Of a DNA stretch of 64,000 nt, positions 22,908-33,036 are shown piece after piece. The first letter of the stretch is position 1. Each line of letters begins with the position of its first letter. The DNA is taken from positions 17,447 through 81,446 of the forward strand of contig NZGG01000041.1 in NCBI GenBank assembly GCA_002690865.1, read 5' to 3'. Made by a program: the position numbers and the translations under genes. The stretch is from Gammaproteobacteria bacterium. GTDB taxonomy: Bacteria > Pseudomonadota > Gammaproteobacteria > Pseudomonadales > Azotimanducaceae. A model generated the notes under the pieces. It was not told the DNA's origin. It searched no databases and saw only the letters and a program-made list of their open reading frames with translations.

Positions 22908-24185
22908 ATGACTCAAAAAGTTCAAATTATCATCGATGGTAAAACGATAGACTTGCCCGTTCTTAAGGCCAGTTTGGGACGTAATGTTATCGATGTCAGA
23001 GAGCTCATTAGAGAAGGTATGTTTACTTACGACCCAGGCTTTCTGTCAACGGCAAGTTGCGATTCCTCTGTAACTTACATCGACGGTGAAGCGGGTATTC
23101 TTTTGTACCGCGGCTACCCAATAGAACAACTTGCAGCTGATTCGAGCCACCTAGAGGTTTGCTACCTTTTGCTGAATGGAGAGCTTCCATCAGCATCAGA
23201 GTTCGCAAAATTTAAACAAGAAATCAATAATCGCATGCCCATCGAAGAAGATTTCCAACATATTTTTGATGGTTTTAACAAACAGTCCCATCCAATGTCG
23301 ATGACCTGTGCAGCAGTGGCGGCACTAGCATCCTGTTATCACGAAGGTTTTGATATCTATGATAAGGATCACAGGAGAGAAGCTGCTCTTAACCTCATCG
23401 CGAAGATACCAACAATAGCAGCCATGACCTACAAGAAGTCAATTGGTGAGGACTTTATTCAACCGGAGGAAGGGCTCAGCTATGCTGAGAATTTCCTAAA
23501 TATGTGCTTTGGCACGAAAGGAAAAATGGCTAACGTGAGTCCTACCCTCGCTGAGGCAATGGACAAAATTTTTATTTTACATGCAGACCATGAGCAAAAT
23601 GCTTCCACCTCAACGGTGCGACTTGCTGGCTCTACCGAGACAAATCCTTATGCTGCAATTGCGGCGGGAATTGCAGCACTTTGGGGACCTTCTCACGGCG
23701 GCGCAAATGAAGCTGTTTTAGATATGCTTACCGAAATAGGCCATGAATCACGTATCGAAGAATACGTTGCAAAGGCAAAAAATCCAAATGACCCGTTTAG
23801 GCTTATGGGTTTTGGCCATCGCGTCTACAAAAACTTTGACCCTCGAGCGACAGTTATGCAGGAAAGCTGTCATGCAGTGCTCAATGAGCTTGGTCTGGCT
23901 GATCCGCTGCTAAAGGTAGCACAAGAGTTGGAGACAATCGCGAGAGAGCAGGACTACTTTATTGAACGCAAACTCTATCCTAATGTGGATTTTTACTCCG
24001 GTATTACCTTCAAAGCTGTTGGCATACCTGTGAAAATGTTTACCGTTCTGTTTACACTCGGCCGGATGCCTGGCTGGATTACCCACTGGGATGAAATGCT
24101 CACCAACGGTTTTAAAATTGGTAGACCCCGACAACTTTATCTCGGCCCAACTGCACGAGATTACATAACAATAAATAAACGTTAA
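22908..24185 (+). CDS. gltA: Citrate synthase (type II, hexameric family)
   Basis: GltA condenses oxaloacetate and acetyl-CoA. The 425-residue protein has the catalytic segments [27 protein letters not shown] with the active-site His, and [11 protein letters not shown] with the catalytic Asp. The N-terminal beta domain places it with the NADH-sensitive type II enzymes of Gram-negative bacteria. The ATG has GGAG 10-13 bases upstream. It is transcribed away from the sdh-suc block and is followed after 8 bp by a cyclophilin gene. Confidence 0.97.
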   Translation: MTQKVQIIIDGKTIDLPVLKASLGRNVIDVRELIREGMFTYDPGFLSTASCDSSVTYIDGEAGILLYRGYPIEQLAADSSHLEVCYLLLNGELPSASEFAKFKQEINNRMPIEEDFQHIFDGFNKQSHPMSMTCAAVAALASCYHEGFDIYDKDHRREAALNLIAKIPTIAAMTYKKSIGEDFIQPEEGLSYAENFLNMCFGTKGKMANVSPTLAEAMDKIFILHADHEQNASTSTVRLAGSTETNPYAAIAAGIAALWGPSHGGANEAVLDMLTEIGHESRIEEYVAKAKNPNDPFRLMGFGHRVYKNFDPRATVMQESCHAVLNELGLADPLLKVAQELETIAREQDYFIERKLYPNVDFYSGITFKAVGIPVKMFTVLFTLGRMPGWITHWDEMLTNGFKIGRPRQLYLGPTARDYITINKR

Positions 24186-24193
24186 GGCTCACA

Positions 24194-24703
24194 ATGAATA
24201 TTTCCGCACAGATTGAAACAGATAAAGGTCCAATCAATATTTCGTTTTTTCCAAATGAAGCACCAGTTACAGTTGCAAACTTTATTAACTTGGCCATTAA
24301 ACATTTTTATGATGGATTAAATTTCCATAGGGTTATTGGGGATTTCATGATTCAGGGAGGATGCCCCCTAGGTACTGGCACTGGTGGCCCAGGTTATAAA
24401 TTCGAGGATGAGTTCCTTCAATCTCTTCGACATGATCAACCCGGCAAGCTTTCGATGGCCAACTCGGGTCCAAATACAAATGGTAGTCAGTTCTTCATTA
24501 CCCATGTACCAACGCCCCATCTTGATGATGCACATACTATCTTTGGCGAAATAATTAGTGAGCAAGACCAAACTATAGTGAATAGTATAAGCCAAGGAGA
24601 CAAGATCTTGAGCATAACAGTAAGCGGTGATTCAGAAGAATTATTTGAAGCCCAAGCATCTCGGCTTGCAGAATGGAATGAAGTACTGGATGACAATGCT
24701 TAA
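24194..24703 (+). CDS. ppiB: Cyclophilin-type peptidyl-prolyl cis-trans isomerase
   Basis: This is a single-domain cyclophilin of 169 residues without a signal peptide, so cytosolic (PpiB-like). It has the catalytic Arg in [14 protein letters not shown], the [16 protein letters not shown] segment, and [13 protein letters not shown], where the cyclosporin-binding Trp of eukaryotic forms is His, as is common in bacteria. It follows gltA by 8 bp and is closed by a hairpin terminator at 24741. Confidence 0.92.
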   Translation: MNISAQIETDKGPINISFFPNEAPVTVANFINLAIKHFYDGLNFHRVIGDFMIQGGCPLGTGTGGPGYKFEDEFLQSLRHDQPGKLSMANSGPNTNGSQFFITHVPTPHLDDAHTIFGEIISEQDQTIVNSISQGDKILSITVSGDSEELFEAQASRLAEWNEVLDDNA

Positions 24704-24740
24704 AATAAAAGATACGAATGAACAATACAAAAAACAAGTT

Positions 24741-24772
24741 AAAATAGTGAGTTGAGCACTCCCTATTTTTTT
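24741..24772 (+). terminator. Rho-independent terminator after gltA-ppiB
   Basis: AAAATAG pairs with CTATTTT, with one mismatch and an inner GAG/CTC pair, around a 7-base loop, followed by a T tract at 24766-24772. It lies in the 88-bp gap between convergent genes, ppiB (+) and the enoyl-CoA hydratase (-), and the A-rich left side could let it work both ways. Confidence 0.6.
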
Positions 24773-24791
24773 GATTTAGGAGTAAAAAATC

Positions 24792-25586
24792 CTAGTAACC
24801 TTTAAACTTAGCGACACGCTTCTCTTTAAACGCAAGGCGCCCCTCCTTATAATCCTCGCTATCGAAACATTGGTCTACCATCAACTGAATTTTATTTAGA
24901 TCTCTCTCTGAGTCATCCTTATTTATCTCATTTATAGCCGCCTTAGCTGCTTTCACGGTCAATGGAGCGTTGTTTCCGATTAATTTAGCGTATTCTTTCA
25001 CCTTATTCTCCAGCGCATCTTTATCGACAATGAAATTAATAAGACCCATCTTTAATGACTCATCAGAATCTATAAATCTTGCAGTAAACATAATGTCCTT
25101 TGCTCTGGCAGAACCCACTAACCTACAAAGCGTTTTGAGTCCGCTGAATTCATAACCCAAACCAAGTTTCGCTGCAGGAATACCAAATTTCGATTCAGGG
25201 GTAGAAAACCGAATATCAGCTCCCATGGCAATAGCAAGGCCACCTCCAATACAGTAGCCTTGAATCATCGCAATTAATGGTTTTTCCAGTTTTTCAATCC
25301 ACTCATGAGCATTTCCTGACGCCTTAGCGTACTCTCGCTTTTGTGCAGCACTGCCCCTCTTAGAGTCGAACTCGGAAATATCTGCGCCAGAGACAAACGC
25401 CTTGCCGCCCTCGCCCTTCATAACTATTACTCGGACTCTTTGGTCCTTGTGGAAACACTCCAGTATCAGTCCCAAAGCCTGCCACATATCAAGAGAAACG
25501 GCGTTATGACGAGCGGGATTATTAAATACGACCCAACCAATTCCATCATCCACATAAGCACGCATTTTCTCGGTACTTAATTCCAT
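24792..25586 (-). CDS. Enoyl-CoA hydratase/isomerase (crotonase) family protein
   Basis: This is a 264-residue crotonase-fold protein. The oxyanion-hole segments are EGGKAFVSGADISEF (about 60-75) and IQGYCIGGGLAIAMGADIR (about 108-126). At the hydratase Glu positions the text KFGIPAAKLGLGYE is seen: one of the two catalytic Glu residues of classical hydratases does not look conserved, so substrate and reaction are open. It is 13 bp after a class III CoA-transferase, which suggests joint action on an acyl-CoA. Confidence 0.85.
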   Translation of the reverse strand: MELSTEKMRAYVDDGIGWVVFNNPARHNAVSLDMWQALGLILECFHKDQRVRVIVMKGEGGKAFVSGADISEFDSKRGSAAQKREYAKASGNAHEWIEKLEKPLIAMIQGYCIGGGLAIAMGADIRFSTPESKFGIPAAKLGLGYEFSGLKTLCRLVGSARAKDIMFTARFIDSDESLKMGLINFIVDKDALENKVKEYAKLIGNNAPLTVKAAKAAINEINKDDSERDLNKIQLMVDQCFDSEDYKEGRLAFKEKRVAKFKGY

Positions 25587-25599
25587 GTATCACCCGCGT

Positions 25600-26793
25600 T
25601 CATATTGCATGCTCGTCCCTCAAAGAATTTATTTCCTTCTGTTTAAATCCCATTTCTAAGAGGATTTCTTCTGTATGCTCACCCAGTTCAGGACCTGGCC
25701 GATCGAACTCATCTAGGTCCTGAAAAGCGGTTAAATTTATTGGAGATCTGACAAGATTCAAAGTTCCTAAAGTTTTATGAGAGACAGATTTTTGCATTTT
25801 CAAATGCCTAGCCTGAATATCCTCAAATGCCTCCCCAATATTGTAAATAGGACCGCAAGGACATCCCACCGCATTCAGTTTCTCGACAAGCTCAGAAGTT
25901 GAAAAATTTCGCGTCACGTTATTAACTAATTCCCACAATTGATCACGGTTGAGAAACCTATTCTCGAAGGTGCTGAACCGCTCATCTTCCAGAAGCTCAG
26001 GCAAATTCATTACTTGGCAAAAAGACTTGAACATTTTTGGAGAACTTGCTGCAAGGTTTACCTGACCATCAGTCACTTCAAACACACCCATAGGCGCATT
26101 AGTTGGGTGATTATTACCCTCCTGAGCGGGAATTTCCCCATTCATAGTATAACGGGCCCCCTGGAAATCAATCTTACACAACATAGATTCAAGCAACGAG
26201 GTATGAACCCATTGTCCTTCACCCGTTTGCTCACGATGTATTAAAGCTAGTAAAATTCCCTGTCCGAGGAACATACCTGCAGAAGTATCGCTTATCGCGA
26301 TTCCAGCTCGCATCGGGCCCTTCCCCGGCTCCCCAGTTATACTCATAAGTCCACTAGTCCCCTGTACCACTTGATCTACTCCGGGACGATTGCTATAAGG
26401 TCCAGTCTGCCCAAAACCCGAGATACTTGCATAGATAACGGCCTGATTAACACGTTTGACTGAATCATAATCAATGCCAAGTCGATGTTTAACTTCGGCA
26501 CGAAAATTCTCAACAATGACGTCAGCTTGACTAGCAAGACTCATGAACAAAGCCTTCCCTTTCTGAGTTTTGAGGTTGATAGTAATACTTCTTTTATTAC
26601 GATGAAGATTTTGGGAGTCAGGAGTCTTCCTATCTTTGGTCAAACCAGAGGATGACGTACCTGTATTTATAGGCGGCTCAACCCTAATTACATTGGCGCC
26701 CCAATCTGAAAGAAGTCTCACGGCTGTGGGGCCAGCTCGAGCCAGTGTCAAATCAAGCACAGTATATCTTGATAAAGGTAACAGTCGTTTCAT
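25600..26793 (-). CDS. Class III (CaiB/BaiF) CoA-transferase
   Basis: This is a 397-residue family III CoA-transferase, moving CoA between an acyl-CoA and a carboxylic acid. The N-terminus YTVLDLTLARAGPTAVRLLSDWGANVIRVEPP is the family start, here with Ala-Arg-Ala where DLS/T-..GP usually occurs. RNKRSITINLKTQKGKALF, the ISGFGQTGPYSNRPGVDQ segment and the catalytic-Asp region are present. Its ATG shares one base with the DUF3014 stop (TAATG). The substrate cannot be read from the sequence. Confidence 0.88.
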   Translation of the reverse strand: MKRLLPLSRYTVLDLTLARAGPTAVRLLSDWGANVIRVEPPINTGTSSSGLTKDRKTPDSQNLHRNKRSITINLKTQKGKALFMSLASQADVIVENFRAEVKHRLGIDYDSVKRVNQAVIYASISGFGQTGPYSNRPGVDQVVQGTSGLMSITGEPGKGPMRAGIAISDTSAGMFLGQGILLALIHREQTGEGQWVHTSLLESMLCKIDFQGARYTMNGEIPAQEGNNHPTNAPMGVFEVTDGQVNLAASSPKMFKSFCQVMNLPELLEDERFSTFENRFLNRDQLWELVNNVTRNFSTSELVEKLNAVGCPCGPIYNIGEAFEDIQARHLKMQKSVSHKTLGTLNLVRSPINLTAFQDLDEFDRPGPELGEHTEEILLEMGFKQKEINSLRDEHAI

Positions 26794-27659
26794 TATTTCT
26801 CTAAAATCGATCTTAGCTCTACAGCAATCTCACTAAGTTTCAGGTGAAGAGCTTTCGTATTATTTGGTCCTATACGAATCATTTGCTTATGTAAGGCGCT
26901 TAACGATTCTAGACTAGGATCCAAGAATTCGTACATCACAACTGGACGCGTCAATAAAATAGGATCCTTAACGACTGGCGCCTCTAGTAGTTGACCTATC
27001 GCTCGAAACACTACGGAATTGAAGTTTTGCTCCGGATAACCTAGCTCCTCAAATGCTTCCTGGAACAGCGGCTGCAACAACTCGTAGAATTCAGCTGCCC
27101 TTCTCGCATCTATCGAAGTTACCACCTCAGTAAAATTATCGTATCTTTCATAGGACAGAGGATCTAATAGAAACGTTTTTTCCGATATTGTCGTTACAAT
27201 GAAAGGGTCGCTTGGTGCTATCACTAAGATCGCTTCTCGAGCCACTTTCCCCTTCGCAATATTATCTACAAATACCACAAACTTGCGTATCAGTTCAGCC
27301 GGTGAGAGCCAGAAATTAATTCCTTCATTTCTTGTCAGACTTACAACCCCGTCTCTAATCAATTGGTCACTATCATCTAGAAGAGGCAGCACAAACAAGA
27401 ATGGTTCAGTTTCATTCTTGGTCATAATAACCTTTTCCACTGACGCTTTAGGGCGGTTTTGGAAATTTACCTCAACTGGAAATATCTCAGACTCAGGGCC
27501 ATCTTCCACTACTTGTTCCGGTTGGGGATCAACCGCACTTACTGGCTGAGATATAATGACAGTTTCATCGGTTGGCTGGATGATAGAATATCCAAAAAAC
27601 AGCACAACCATTAACCCAGCGACGATAGCAGTGTAGATGATTGGCTTATATTCGGACAT
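26793..27659 (-). CDS. DUF3014 membrane-anchored protein
   Basis: A 288-residue protein with a short cytosolic start, one membrane span (about residues 9-25, IVAGLMVVLFFGYSIIQP) and a large periplasmic domain. The text LPLLDDSDQLIRDGVVSL, YERYDNFTEVVTSIDARR, and VKDPILLTRPVVMYEF is typical of the DUF3014 family of Proteobacteria; no function is established. It is the first gene of a three-gene unit with the CoA-transferase and crotonase, though the functional link may be fortuitous. Confidence 0.82.
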   Translation of the reverse strand: MSEYKPIIYTAIVAGLMVVLFFGYSIIQPTDETVIISQPVSAVDPQPEQVVEDGPESEIFPVEVNFQNRPKASVEKVIMTKNETEPFLFVLPLLDDSDQLIRDGVVSLTRNEGINFWLSPAELIRKFVVFVDNIAKGKVAREAILVIAPSDPFIVTTISEKTFLLDPLSYERYDNFTEVVTSIDARRAAEFYELLQPLFQEAFEELGYPEQNFNSVVFRAIGQLLEAPVVKDPILLTRPVVMYEFLDPSLESLSALHKQMIRIGPNNTKALHLKLSEIAVELRSILEK

Positions 27660-27860
27660 AGTGCCTTCCCGTTTTATTGTCTCGCATTAGCTTAATTTAT
27701 TTTTCATCATGACCCTAGTCTTTCTGCTTCAGCTCTTATCAAAAGTTGGTCCCCCACTATTTGAGAACTTTTACAGCTATGAGACTATGCATTCTCATCA
27801 GCAATAGCCTAGTACTACTAATTAAAAAATAGGTATTTCAAACTGCCTCGAATCAGAAAG

Positions 27861-28868
27861 CTACCCACGAAGATCAGCGACCATACTCGCCCTAGCCGCA
27901 GAACCAACAAAATTAAATGAGCCATCAGTACGATCGATAAAGTCCCCGTAGCGCCTCTTAATTTCAGGAACGATGTTTACTGGCTCCGCCATTATGCCGA
28001 AAGTATTTAGCATCTCATCCGAGATCAAATCTGACATCTCGTTCCACAAGCCGCGCTTAGACATCACATTTAATTCTACTTGCAGATCACCCCAACCATG
28101 AATCTGAAGCACATCCTTATAAGCAGGTGTCGATCCGTAAAACGATATTCTATTTTTCACAGCTTCCTTATTCTGTTCGAAACTCTCTTCAGTCTCTCCA
28201 GAGATAATAAAGGGAGAATAAATGATCTCGAAATTCTTCCTGTTTCTTTCAGACTTTGCTAAGCCTTTTTTTATAGCAGGCAAAGTCACTTCACGAATGA
28301 ATTTCTCATTAGTGAATGAATGCAAAATAATCCCGTCGGCCACTTCCCCCGCAACCTGCGTCATGACGGGACCGACTGCAGCAAGCACAATTTTTGGCAT
28401 TCCATAATGTATGTCTTCAGGAGTAAATGCAGGAGTCATTAGAGTATGAGAATAGTATTCGCCTTCAAAACGCATTACTTCTCCTTCATACCAATTTGCC
28501 CATATTGCTCGGATAGCCTGAATAAGCTCACGCATTTGTCGAGCAGGCTTGTCAGAAAACGGCATACTAAAACGCTTTGTGATATGAGCTCTAATCTGAG
28601 AACCAAGCCCTAGAGTGAATCGTCCTCTCGAGAAAGCATTCAAATCATGGGCCATGCTAGCTAAGTTAGCTGGGCTGCGTGCAAATGCCACTGCAATACT
28701 AGTATAAAGATCTATCTTCTCGGAGTGTTCCGCCGCCAGAAGCAAGGGGAAGAAAGGATCATGGCTCAATTCCGATGCGCCGGCACCATCATAGCCCTGT
28801 TGCTCTAAACTTCTGATAATCTCAGGTATCTCTTCCAAACTTGCAGACAAATTACCATCTACTTTCAT
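27861..28868 (-). CDS. LLM-class (luciferase-like) oxidoreductase, TIGR03617-type
   Basis: A 335-residue bacterial-luciferase-fold oxidoreductase. The pattern from KVDGNLSASLEEIPE through DPFFPLLLAAEHSEKIDLYT, FSRGRFTLGLGSQIRAHI and GVGYYG-type C-terminal text is that of the F420-dependent LLM subgroup named TIGR03617. Whether it uses F420 or FMN in this organism is unknown; no F420-biosynthesis gene is in the window. It stands alone between cimA (23 bp upstream) and a 200-bp gap, and could be the last gene of the leuC-leuD-cimA transcript. Confidence 0.8.
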   Translation of the reverse strand: MKVDGNLSASLEEIPEIIRSLEQQGYDGAGASELSHDPFFPLLLAAEHSEKIDLYTSIAVAFARSPANLASMAHDLNAFSRGRFTLGLGSQIRAHITKRFSMPFSDKPARQMRELIQAIRAIWANWYEGEVMRFEGEYYSHTLMTPAFTPEDIHYGMPKIVLAAVGPVMTQVAGEVADGIILHSFTNEKFIREVTLPAIKKGLAKSERNRKNFEIIYSPFIISGETEESFEQNKEAVKNRISFYGSTPAYKDVLQIHGWGDLQVELNVMSKRGLWNEMSDLISDEMLNTFGIMAEPVNIVPEIKRRYGDFIDRTDGSFNFVGSAARASMVADLRG

Positions 28869-28891
28869 GAGTCACTCCAAATCAATTTATC

Positions 28892-30499
28892 TCATCGGTG
28901 CAGCTCACGAACAAACTCCACATGTTGCATCAAGGAGTAATGATAAGCTTCTGTTAATGCGTTCCAACTCGCCTCAATAATATCTGTATTAACTCCTACC
29001 GTACCAAACTTCTCACCCTCAAAACTATGCTCAACTAGCACCCGCACCTTAGCTGCTGTCTCTTCAGAAGAATTGATTACTTTTACACTATAGTCAGTTA
29101 GGTGTAAGTCGCTAATAACCGGATACTCATTTCGAAGAGCTTTTTGGAGAGCCTTGTTAAGAGCATCAATTGGACCATGACCCTCTGCAGCACACAAAGA
29201 TGTATTTTCTCCAACACGGACTTTAACCGCAGCTTCTATCAGACCTTCTCTAAATTCCTTAGCTGTTGAATAGTCTTCATTATTTAGGGCATAGATGCGG
29301 TAATAAATCGGCTTAAAGACAGGTTTATATTTTCCTACATACCTTCGAACGATTAGATCGAAGCTACCGTCCGCATTTTCAAACGAGTAACCACTATGCT
29401 CCTTATCTTGGATCTCCCCTAAAATTGAACTAACAGTCGTCTTACCCTCTAGCTCGGGATATCTATTTGCCAACTTAGCACGAAGATTAGATCCTCCGGA
29501 TAACTCGCTAATTAATACTTTTCTAGAATTACCGATAACGTCTGGACTTACATGCTCGTAGGTTTCTGGGTTCTTTTGTACTGCACTAACATGCACGCCA
29601 CCCTTATGTGCAAAAGCAGAGGGACCAACGAAGGGTTGGCCAAGAGGTCCCTTTGAACCCAAATACTCCCAGACCTTTCTCGATAAATTAGTTAGTCCTT
29701 TGATCTGTCCTTTAGGCAAACATCGGTAACCAAGCTTTAATTCCAAGTTTGCGAGCACAGTAGTCAAATCGACATTGCCGCAACGTTCACCTATACCGTT
29801 TATAGAACCCTGAACCTGAATAGCACCTTCCTCGATCGCCCGAAGAGTATTGGCAACTGCAAGTCCACCATCGTTATGGACATGAATACCAAGATTGATA
29901 CCTTGGACAGATTTTACCAAATCTTTAATGGCCACCGCGATTTCATGGGGTAATGCTCCTCCATTAGTATCACATAGAATAATGCGCTCTGCTCCGCCAT
30001 TGACCGCCGCTTGAACTGTGGCAATTGCATACCCAGGATCACTGTTATATCCATCAAAAAAATGTTCCGCGTCATAAAATACGGGCTTTAATGTTTTTTT
30101 TGCCAAGTACTCTATCGAACCTTGAATCATTTCTAGGTTACGATCAGGCGTTGCGCCTATGGTCCCTACATGAAGATCCCACGATTTTCCAAATATACAG
30201 GTTAGATCTGCCTCTGCCTCAATCAGCTTGGCCAGCAAAAAATCATCCTCTGGCTCTGAGTCAACGCGATGAGTCGACCCAAAAGCACTAATTTTTAAGG
30301 ATTTAAATTCAAGATCTTTGACTTCATTAAAAAAATCCACATCCTTAGGATTGGAACCCGGCCAGCCGCCTTCGACAAAATCAACACCGAGCTCATCAAG
30401 TGCAACAGTAATATCGAGCTTATCTTGTAAACTAAGATTTACACCTTCTCCCTGTGTACCATCACGTAATGTTGTATCGTATATTTCTATCTTCTTCAT
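28892..30499 (-). CDS. cimA: (R)-citramalate synthase
   Basis: CimA condenses pyruvate and acetyl-CoA to citramalate, a threonine-independent entry to isoleucine. The 535-residue protein starts IEIYDTTLRDGTQGEG (HMGL-like barrel, metal-binding Asp), has IHVHNDGGLAVANTL, GIGERCGN and FAHKGGVHVSAV, and a C-terminal LeuA-type regulatory domain of about 130 residues. It matches the TIGR00977 (2-isopropylmalate-synthase-related) citramalate synthase group better than LeuA. The ATG overlaps the leuD stop as ATGA, tying it to the isomerase that also handles citramalate. Confidence 0.88.
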   Translation of the reverse strand: MKKIEIYDTTLRDGTQGEGVNLSLQDKLDITVALDELGVDFVEGGWPGSNPKDVDFFNEVKDLEFKSLKISAFGSTHRVDSEPEDDFLLAKLIEAEADLTCIFGKSWDLHVGTIGATPDRNLEMIQGSIEYLAKKTLKPVFYDAEHFFDGYNSDPGYAIATVQAAVNGGAERIILCDTNGGALPHEIAVAIKDLVKSVQGINLGIHVHNDGGLAVANTLRAIEEGAIQVQGSINGIGERCGNVDLTTVLANLELKLGYRCLPKGQIKGLTNLSRKVWEYLGSKGPLGQPFVGPSAFAHKGGVHVSAVQKNPETYEHVSPDVIGNSRKVLISELSGGSNLRAKLANRYPELEGKTTVSSILGEIQDKEHSGYSFENADGSFDLIVRRYVGKYKPVFKPIYYRIYALNNEDYSTAKEFREGLIEAAVKVRVGENTSLCAAEGHGPIDALNKALQKALRNEYPVISDLHLTDYSVKVINSSEETAAKVRVLVEHSFEGEKFGTVGVNTDIIEASWNALTEAYHYSLMQHVEFVRELHR

Positions 30500-31092
30500 A
30501 GGTAACCAAGTTTCCCAGCTACCTCTTTAACTTCATTTTGGGAGGCAAGAAGCGTATCTAAGGGGTCGTATGTTGCATTTAGGAATGCCTCACGGACGCT
30601 ATCTTTCATAGTTATAGGAAATACTTTATTCGCACAAATTAAGTGGAGTTTCACTATGTCAATCATAATATCAAGCGTTGGATCATGCATAATCAAATCG
30701 GATAACTCTGAGCGGTTGGAGTCATTCATTACCACACAAGGTATACCTAACGTGGTGCAGTTTCCGTGAAAAATCTCAGCGAATGATCCTGCAATGACTG
30801 CCTTCAACCCAAAACGCATAATGGCTTGAGGCGCATGTTCGCGGGAAGAACCACAACCAAAGTTATTATCAGAGATCAAAATCTCAGCGGTAGAATATTC
30901 AGGAGAATCTAGCACGTGCCCCTTAGAATTACCCTGTTCATCAAAGCGAACATCGTAGAAAAGGGCCGGGCCCAGTTCATCAAAAGTAACGCAGGTCAAG
31001 TAGCGAGCAGGGATAATTCGGTCTGTATCAATATCGTTACCTTCAACATACACAGCTCGCCCACTTAACTTATCTATAGTCATACCACTCAT
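30496..31092 (-). CDS. leuD: 3-isopropylmalate / citramalate isomerase small subunit
   Basis: LeuD is the swivelling domain of isopropylmalate isomerase. Motifs: [18 protein letters not shown] near the N-terminus and [18 protein letters not shown] (about 70-87). The length of 198 is standard. It begins within the leuC stop (ATGA) and its own stop overlaps cimA, so the three are translationally coupled. LeuA and leuB are not in the window. Confidence 0.93.
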   Translation of the reverse strand: MSGMTIDKLSGRAVYVEGNDIDTDRIIPARYLTCVTFDELGPALFYDVRFDEQGNSKGHVLDSPEYSTAEILISDNNFGCGSSREHAPQAIMRFGLKAVIAGSFAEIFHGNCTTLGIPCVVMNDSNRSELSDLIMHDPTLDIMIDIVKLHLICANKVFPITMKDSVREAFLNATYDPLDTLLASQNEVKEVAGKLGYL

Positions 31093-32510
31093 ACTTCACC
31101 CCCCTCAAGATTAAATACTTCCCTTGCATCTGCTACATATCCTTCAACCGCCGCCGCCGCCACCATAATAGGACTCATCAAAATAGTCCTTCCCGTAGGT
31201 GAGCCCTGCCTCCCAATAAAATTACGGTTAGAACTCGATGCACAAACTTCATCCCCTACAAGTTTGTCAGGGTTCATAGCCAAACACATCGAACAACCCG
31301 GCAAACGCCATTCAAAGCCAGCTGCCTCAAAAACCTCGTGCAAACCAAGTTCTCTTGCCTCCCGATCAACCTTTTCAGATCCAGGCACCACAATTGCGCG
31401 AACATTCGAGGAAACTTTCTTTCCACCAATAACAGCTGCCACACTTTTAAAGTCACTGAGTCGCCCGTTGGTGCAGCTGCCTATAAAAGCCACATCGATC
31501 TTAGTACCCTTTATTGGCTGATTAGCAGTAAGCTGCATATAATTTAGCGCATCATTAATTAAGCTTTTCTCAAGACCTTCGACACCATCAGGATCTGGAA
31601 CGCATTCTTCTATGGACAAAGCCTGCCCTGGTGTCACTCCCCATGTAACAGTAGGTTTAATATCGTTTGCGCTAATATCCACAATGTCATCATAATCTGC
31701 GTCAAAATCACTAGCATACGAACGCCAACGATCAACGGCAGCTAGATAATCAGCACCGACTGGAACCTTTTGTCGATCCTTTAAGTAATCAAATGTTGTC
31801 TCGTCAGGATTTACATAACCGCAACGTGCTCCGCCCTCAATGCTCATATTACACACTGTCATGCGTTCTTCCATCGACATTCGATCTATAACAGAGCCCG
31901 CGTATTCATAGGCAAAGCCAACTCCACCGTTGACACCAAGGGTACGGATAATATGCAGGGTTACATCCTTAGCAGTGACACCAACAGCTAAAGTTCCCTC
32001 TACATTAATGCGACGTACTTTTAATGGATCCATAACCAAGGTCTGGCTTGCCAAGACATCTCGCACCTGACTTGTACCGATACCAAGAGAGATGCAACCA
32101 AATGCTCCATGTGTTGAGGTATGTGAATCTCCACAGCATATTGTCATCCCGGGCTGAGTAAGCCCTAGCTCCGGGCCCACCACATGGACAATACCCTGAG
32201 CACCCGACTTCGGCGCAAAGAATTCGATTCCGTATTCTTGGGTCGCGGAGCTTAGCACTTGAATCATTTTTTCAGCCATATCATCGGCGAGAGGACGTTC
32301 CTGATTATCCGTTGGAATGATATGGTCCACAGTCGCGAAAGTGCGCTTTGGAAAAGCCACCCTCAGGTCCTTATCCTTTAGCATGCCAAAGGCCTGAGGA
32401 CTGGTTACCTCATGAATGAGGTGCAAGGCCATAAACACCTGATACTGCCCTGTATCTAGCTGCCTAACCACATGGTCATTCCATACTTTTTGGTAAAGAT
32501 TAATTCCCAC
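31089..32510 (-). CDS. leuC: 3-isopropylmalate / citramalate isomerase large subunit
   Basis: LeuC is the 4Fe-4S subunit of the isomerase. Cluster Cys are seen in [13 protein letters not shown] and [27 protein letters not shown] is the substrate-binding signature. The frame is open upstream to a TTG at 32585, but homologous text begins [12 protein letters not shown], so I placed the start at the GTG 32508-32510, giving 473 residues (466 in E. coli). A modest GGTG lies before it. Confidence 0.93.
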   Translation of the reverse strand: MGINLYQKVWNDHVVRQLDTGQYQVFMALHLIHEVTSPQAFGMLKDKDLRVAFPKRTFATVDHIIPTDNQERPLADDMAEKMIQVLSSATQEYGIEFFAPKSGAQGIVHVVGPELGLTQPGMTICCGDSHTSTHGAFGCISLGIGTSQVRDVLASQTLVMDPLKVRRINVEGTLAVGVTAKDVTLHIIRTLGVNGGVGFAYEYAGSVIDRMSMEERMTVCNMSIEGGARCGYVNPDETTFDYLKDRQKVPVGADYLAAVDRWRSYASDFDADYDDIVDISANDIKPTVTWGVTPGQALSIEECVPDPDGVEGLEKSLINDALNYMQLTANQPIKGTKIDVAFIGSCTNGRLSDFKSVAAVIGGKKVSSNVRAIVVPGSEKVDREARELGLHEVFEAAGFEWRLPGCSMCLAMNPDKLVGDEVCASSSNRNFIGRQGSPTGRTILMSPIMVAAAAVEGYVADAREVFNLEGGEV

Positions 32511-33036
32511 AAATACACCGTCGCCTATTCGAAACACAATAATGTTAGCACGAAAGTCTCTGTTCAGTGCCGAAAACAAGAGCAATCATTTCTTACGAAA
32601 ATAGTGTTCCATGACTCCACAGATAGTTTCGTCTAAAGGACACATCTGTGAGAATTGAAAAAAATTAAGACTAAAACATGCAACATATCAAAGACTTTAA
32701 TGGGTAATTAATTCAACTACAAAAAAATTTTCAACATTAAGCACCAAGAGACATAGCGCATTAAAACGAAACTCGAATGTGATAATGATCATCTTAGACA
32801 ATCTTGAATACTCGCAACTTAAATGTTGTCGAAGAGAAATAGAAACCCTCGGCCATTAATAACTTCGGTACCGGTAAACTTCGTTGTTCTGATTTTCATA
32901 TCGTAATACTTTATTCCGCGACTAGAGTATAACTCTTGACTAGATGGAATCAGTATGACATTCATATGACACCCTTGGTCGGAAGTTCTAACAACCACCC
33001 CAACACGTTTCATTACTAATAAAAAGGATATTCCTC
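32511..33036. promoter_or_regulatory. Divergent leuC / GH32 intergenic region
   Basis: This 526-bp AT-rich interval separates leuC (-) and the GH32-like gene (+). Promoters for both are expected here. I saw no leader peptide rich in leucine or isoleucine and no clear terminator or T-box. A short minus-strand frame (32819-33013) is listed separately. AAAGGATA at 33023-33030 is the likely ribosome-binding site of the plus-strand gene. Confidence 0.4.
32819..33013 (-). CDS. Possible small ORF or gene remnant, unknown
   Basis: A 64-codon frame from ATG 33011-33013. The text reads like part of a folded protein (YSSRGIKYYDMKIRTTKFTG, then GFLFLFDN), with few low-complexity runs, but I do not recognise it. 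There is no clear ribosome-binding site and it sits in a promoter-containing gap, so it may be a relic of a longer gene or chance. Confidence 0.2.
   Translation of the reverse strand: MKRVGVVVRTSDQGCHMNVILIPSSQELYSSRGIKYYDMKIRTTKFTGTEVINGRGFLFLFDNI

Noticed and set aside
27779..27798. ATGAGA / TCTCAT inverted repeat in the gap before the LLM gene stop
   Set aside because: Six bases with an 8-base loop and no T tract; too weak for a terminator.
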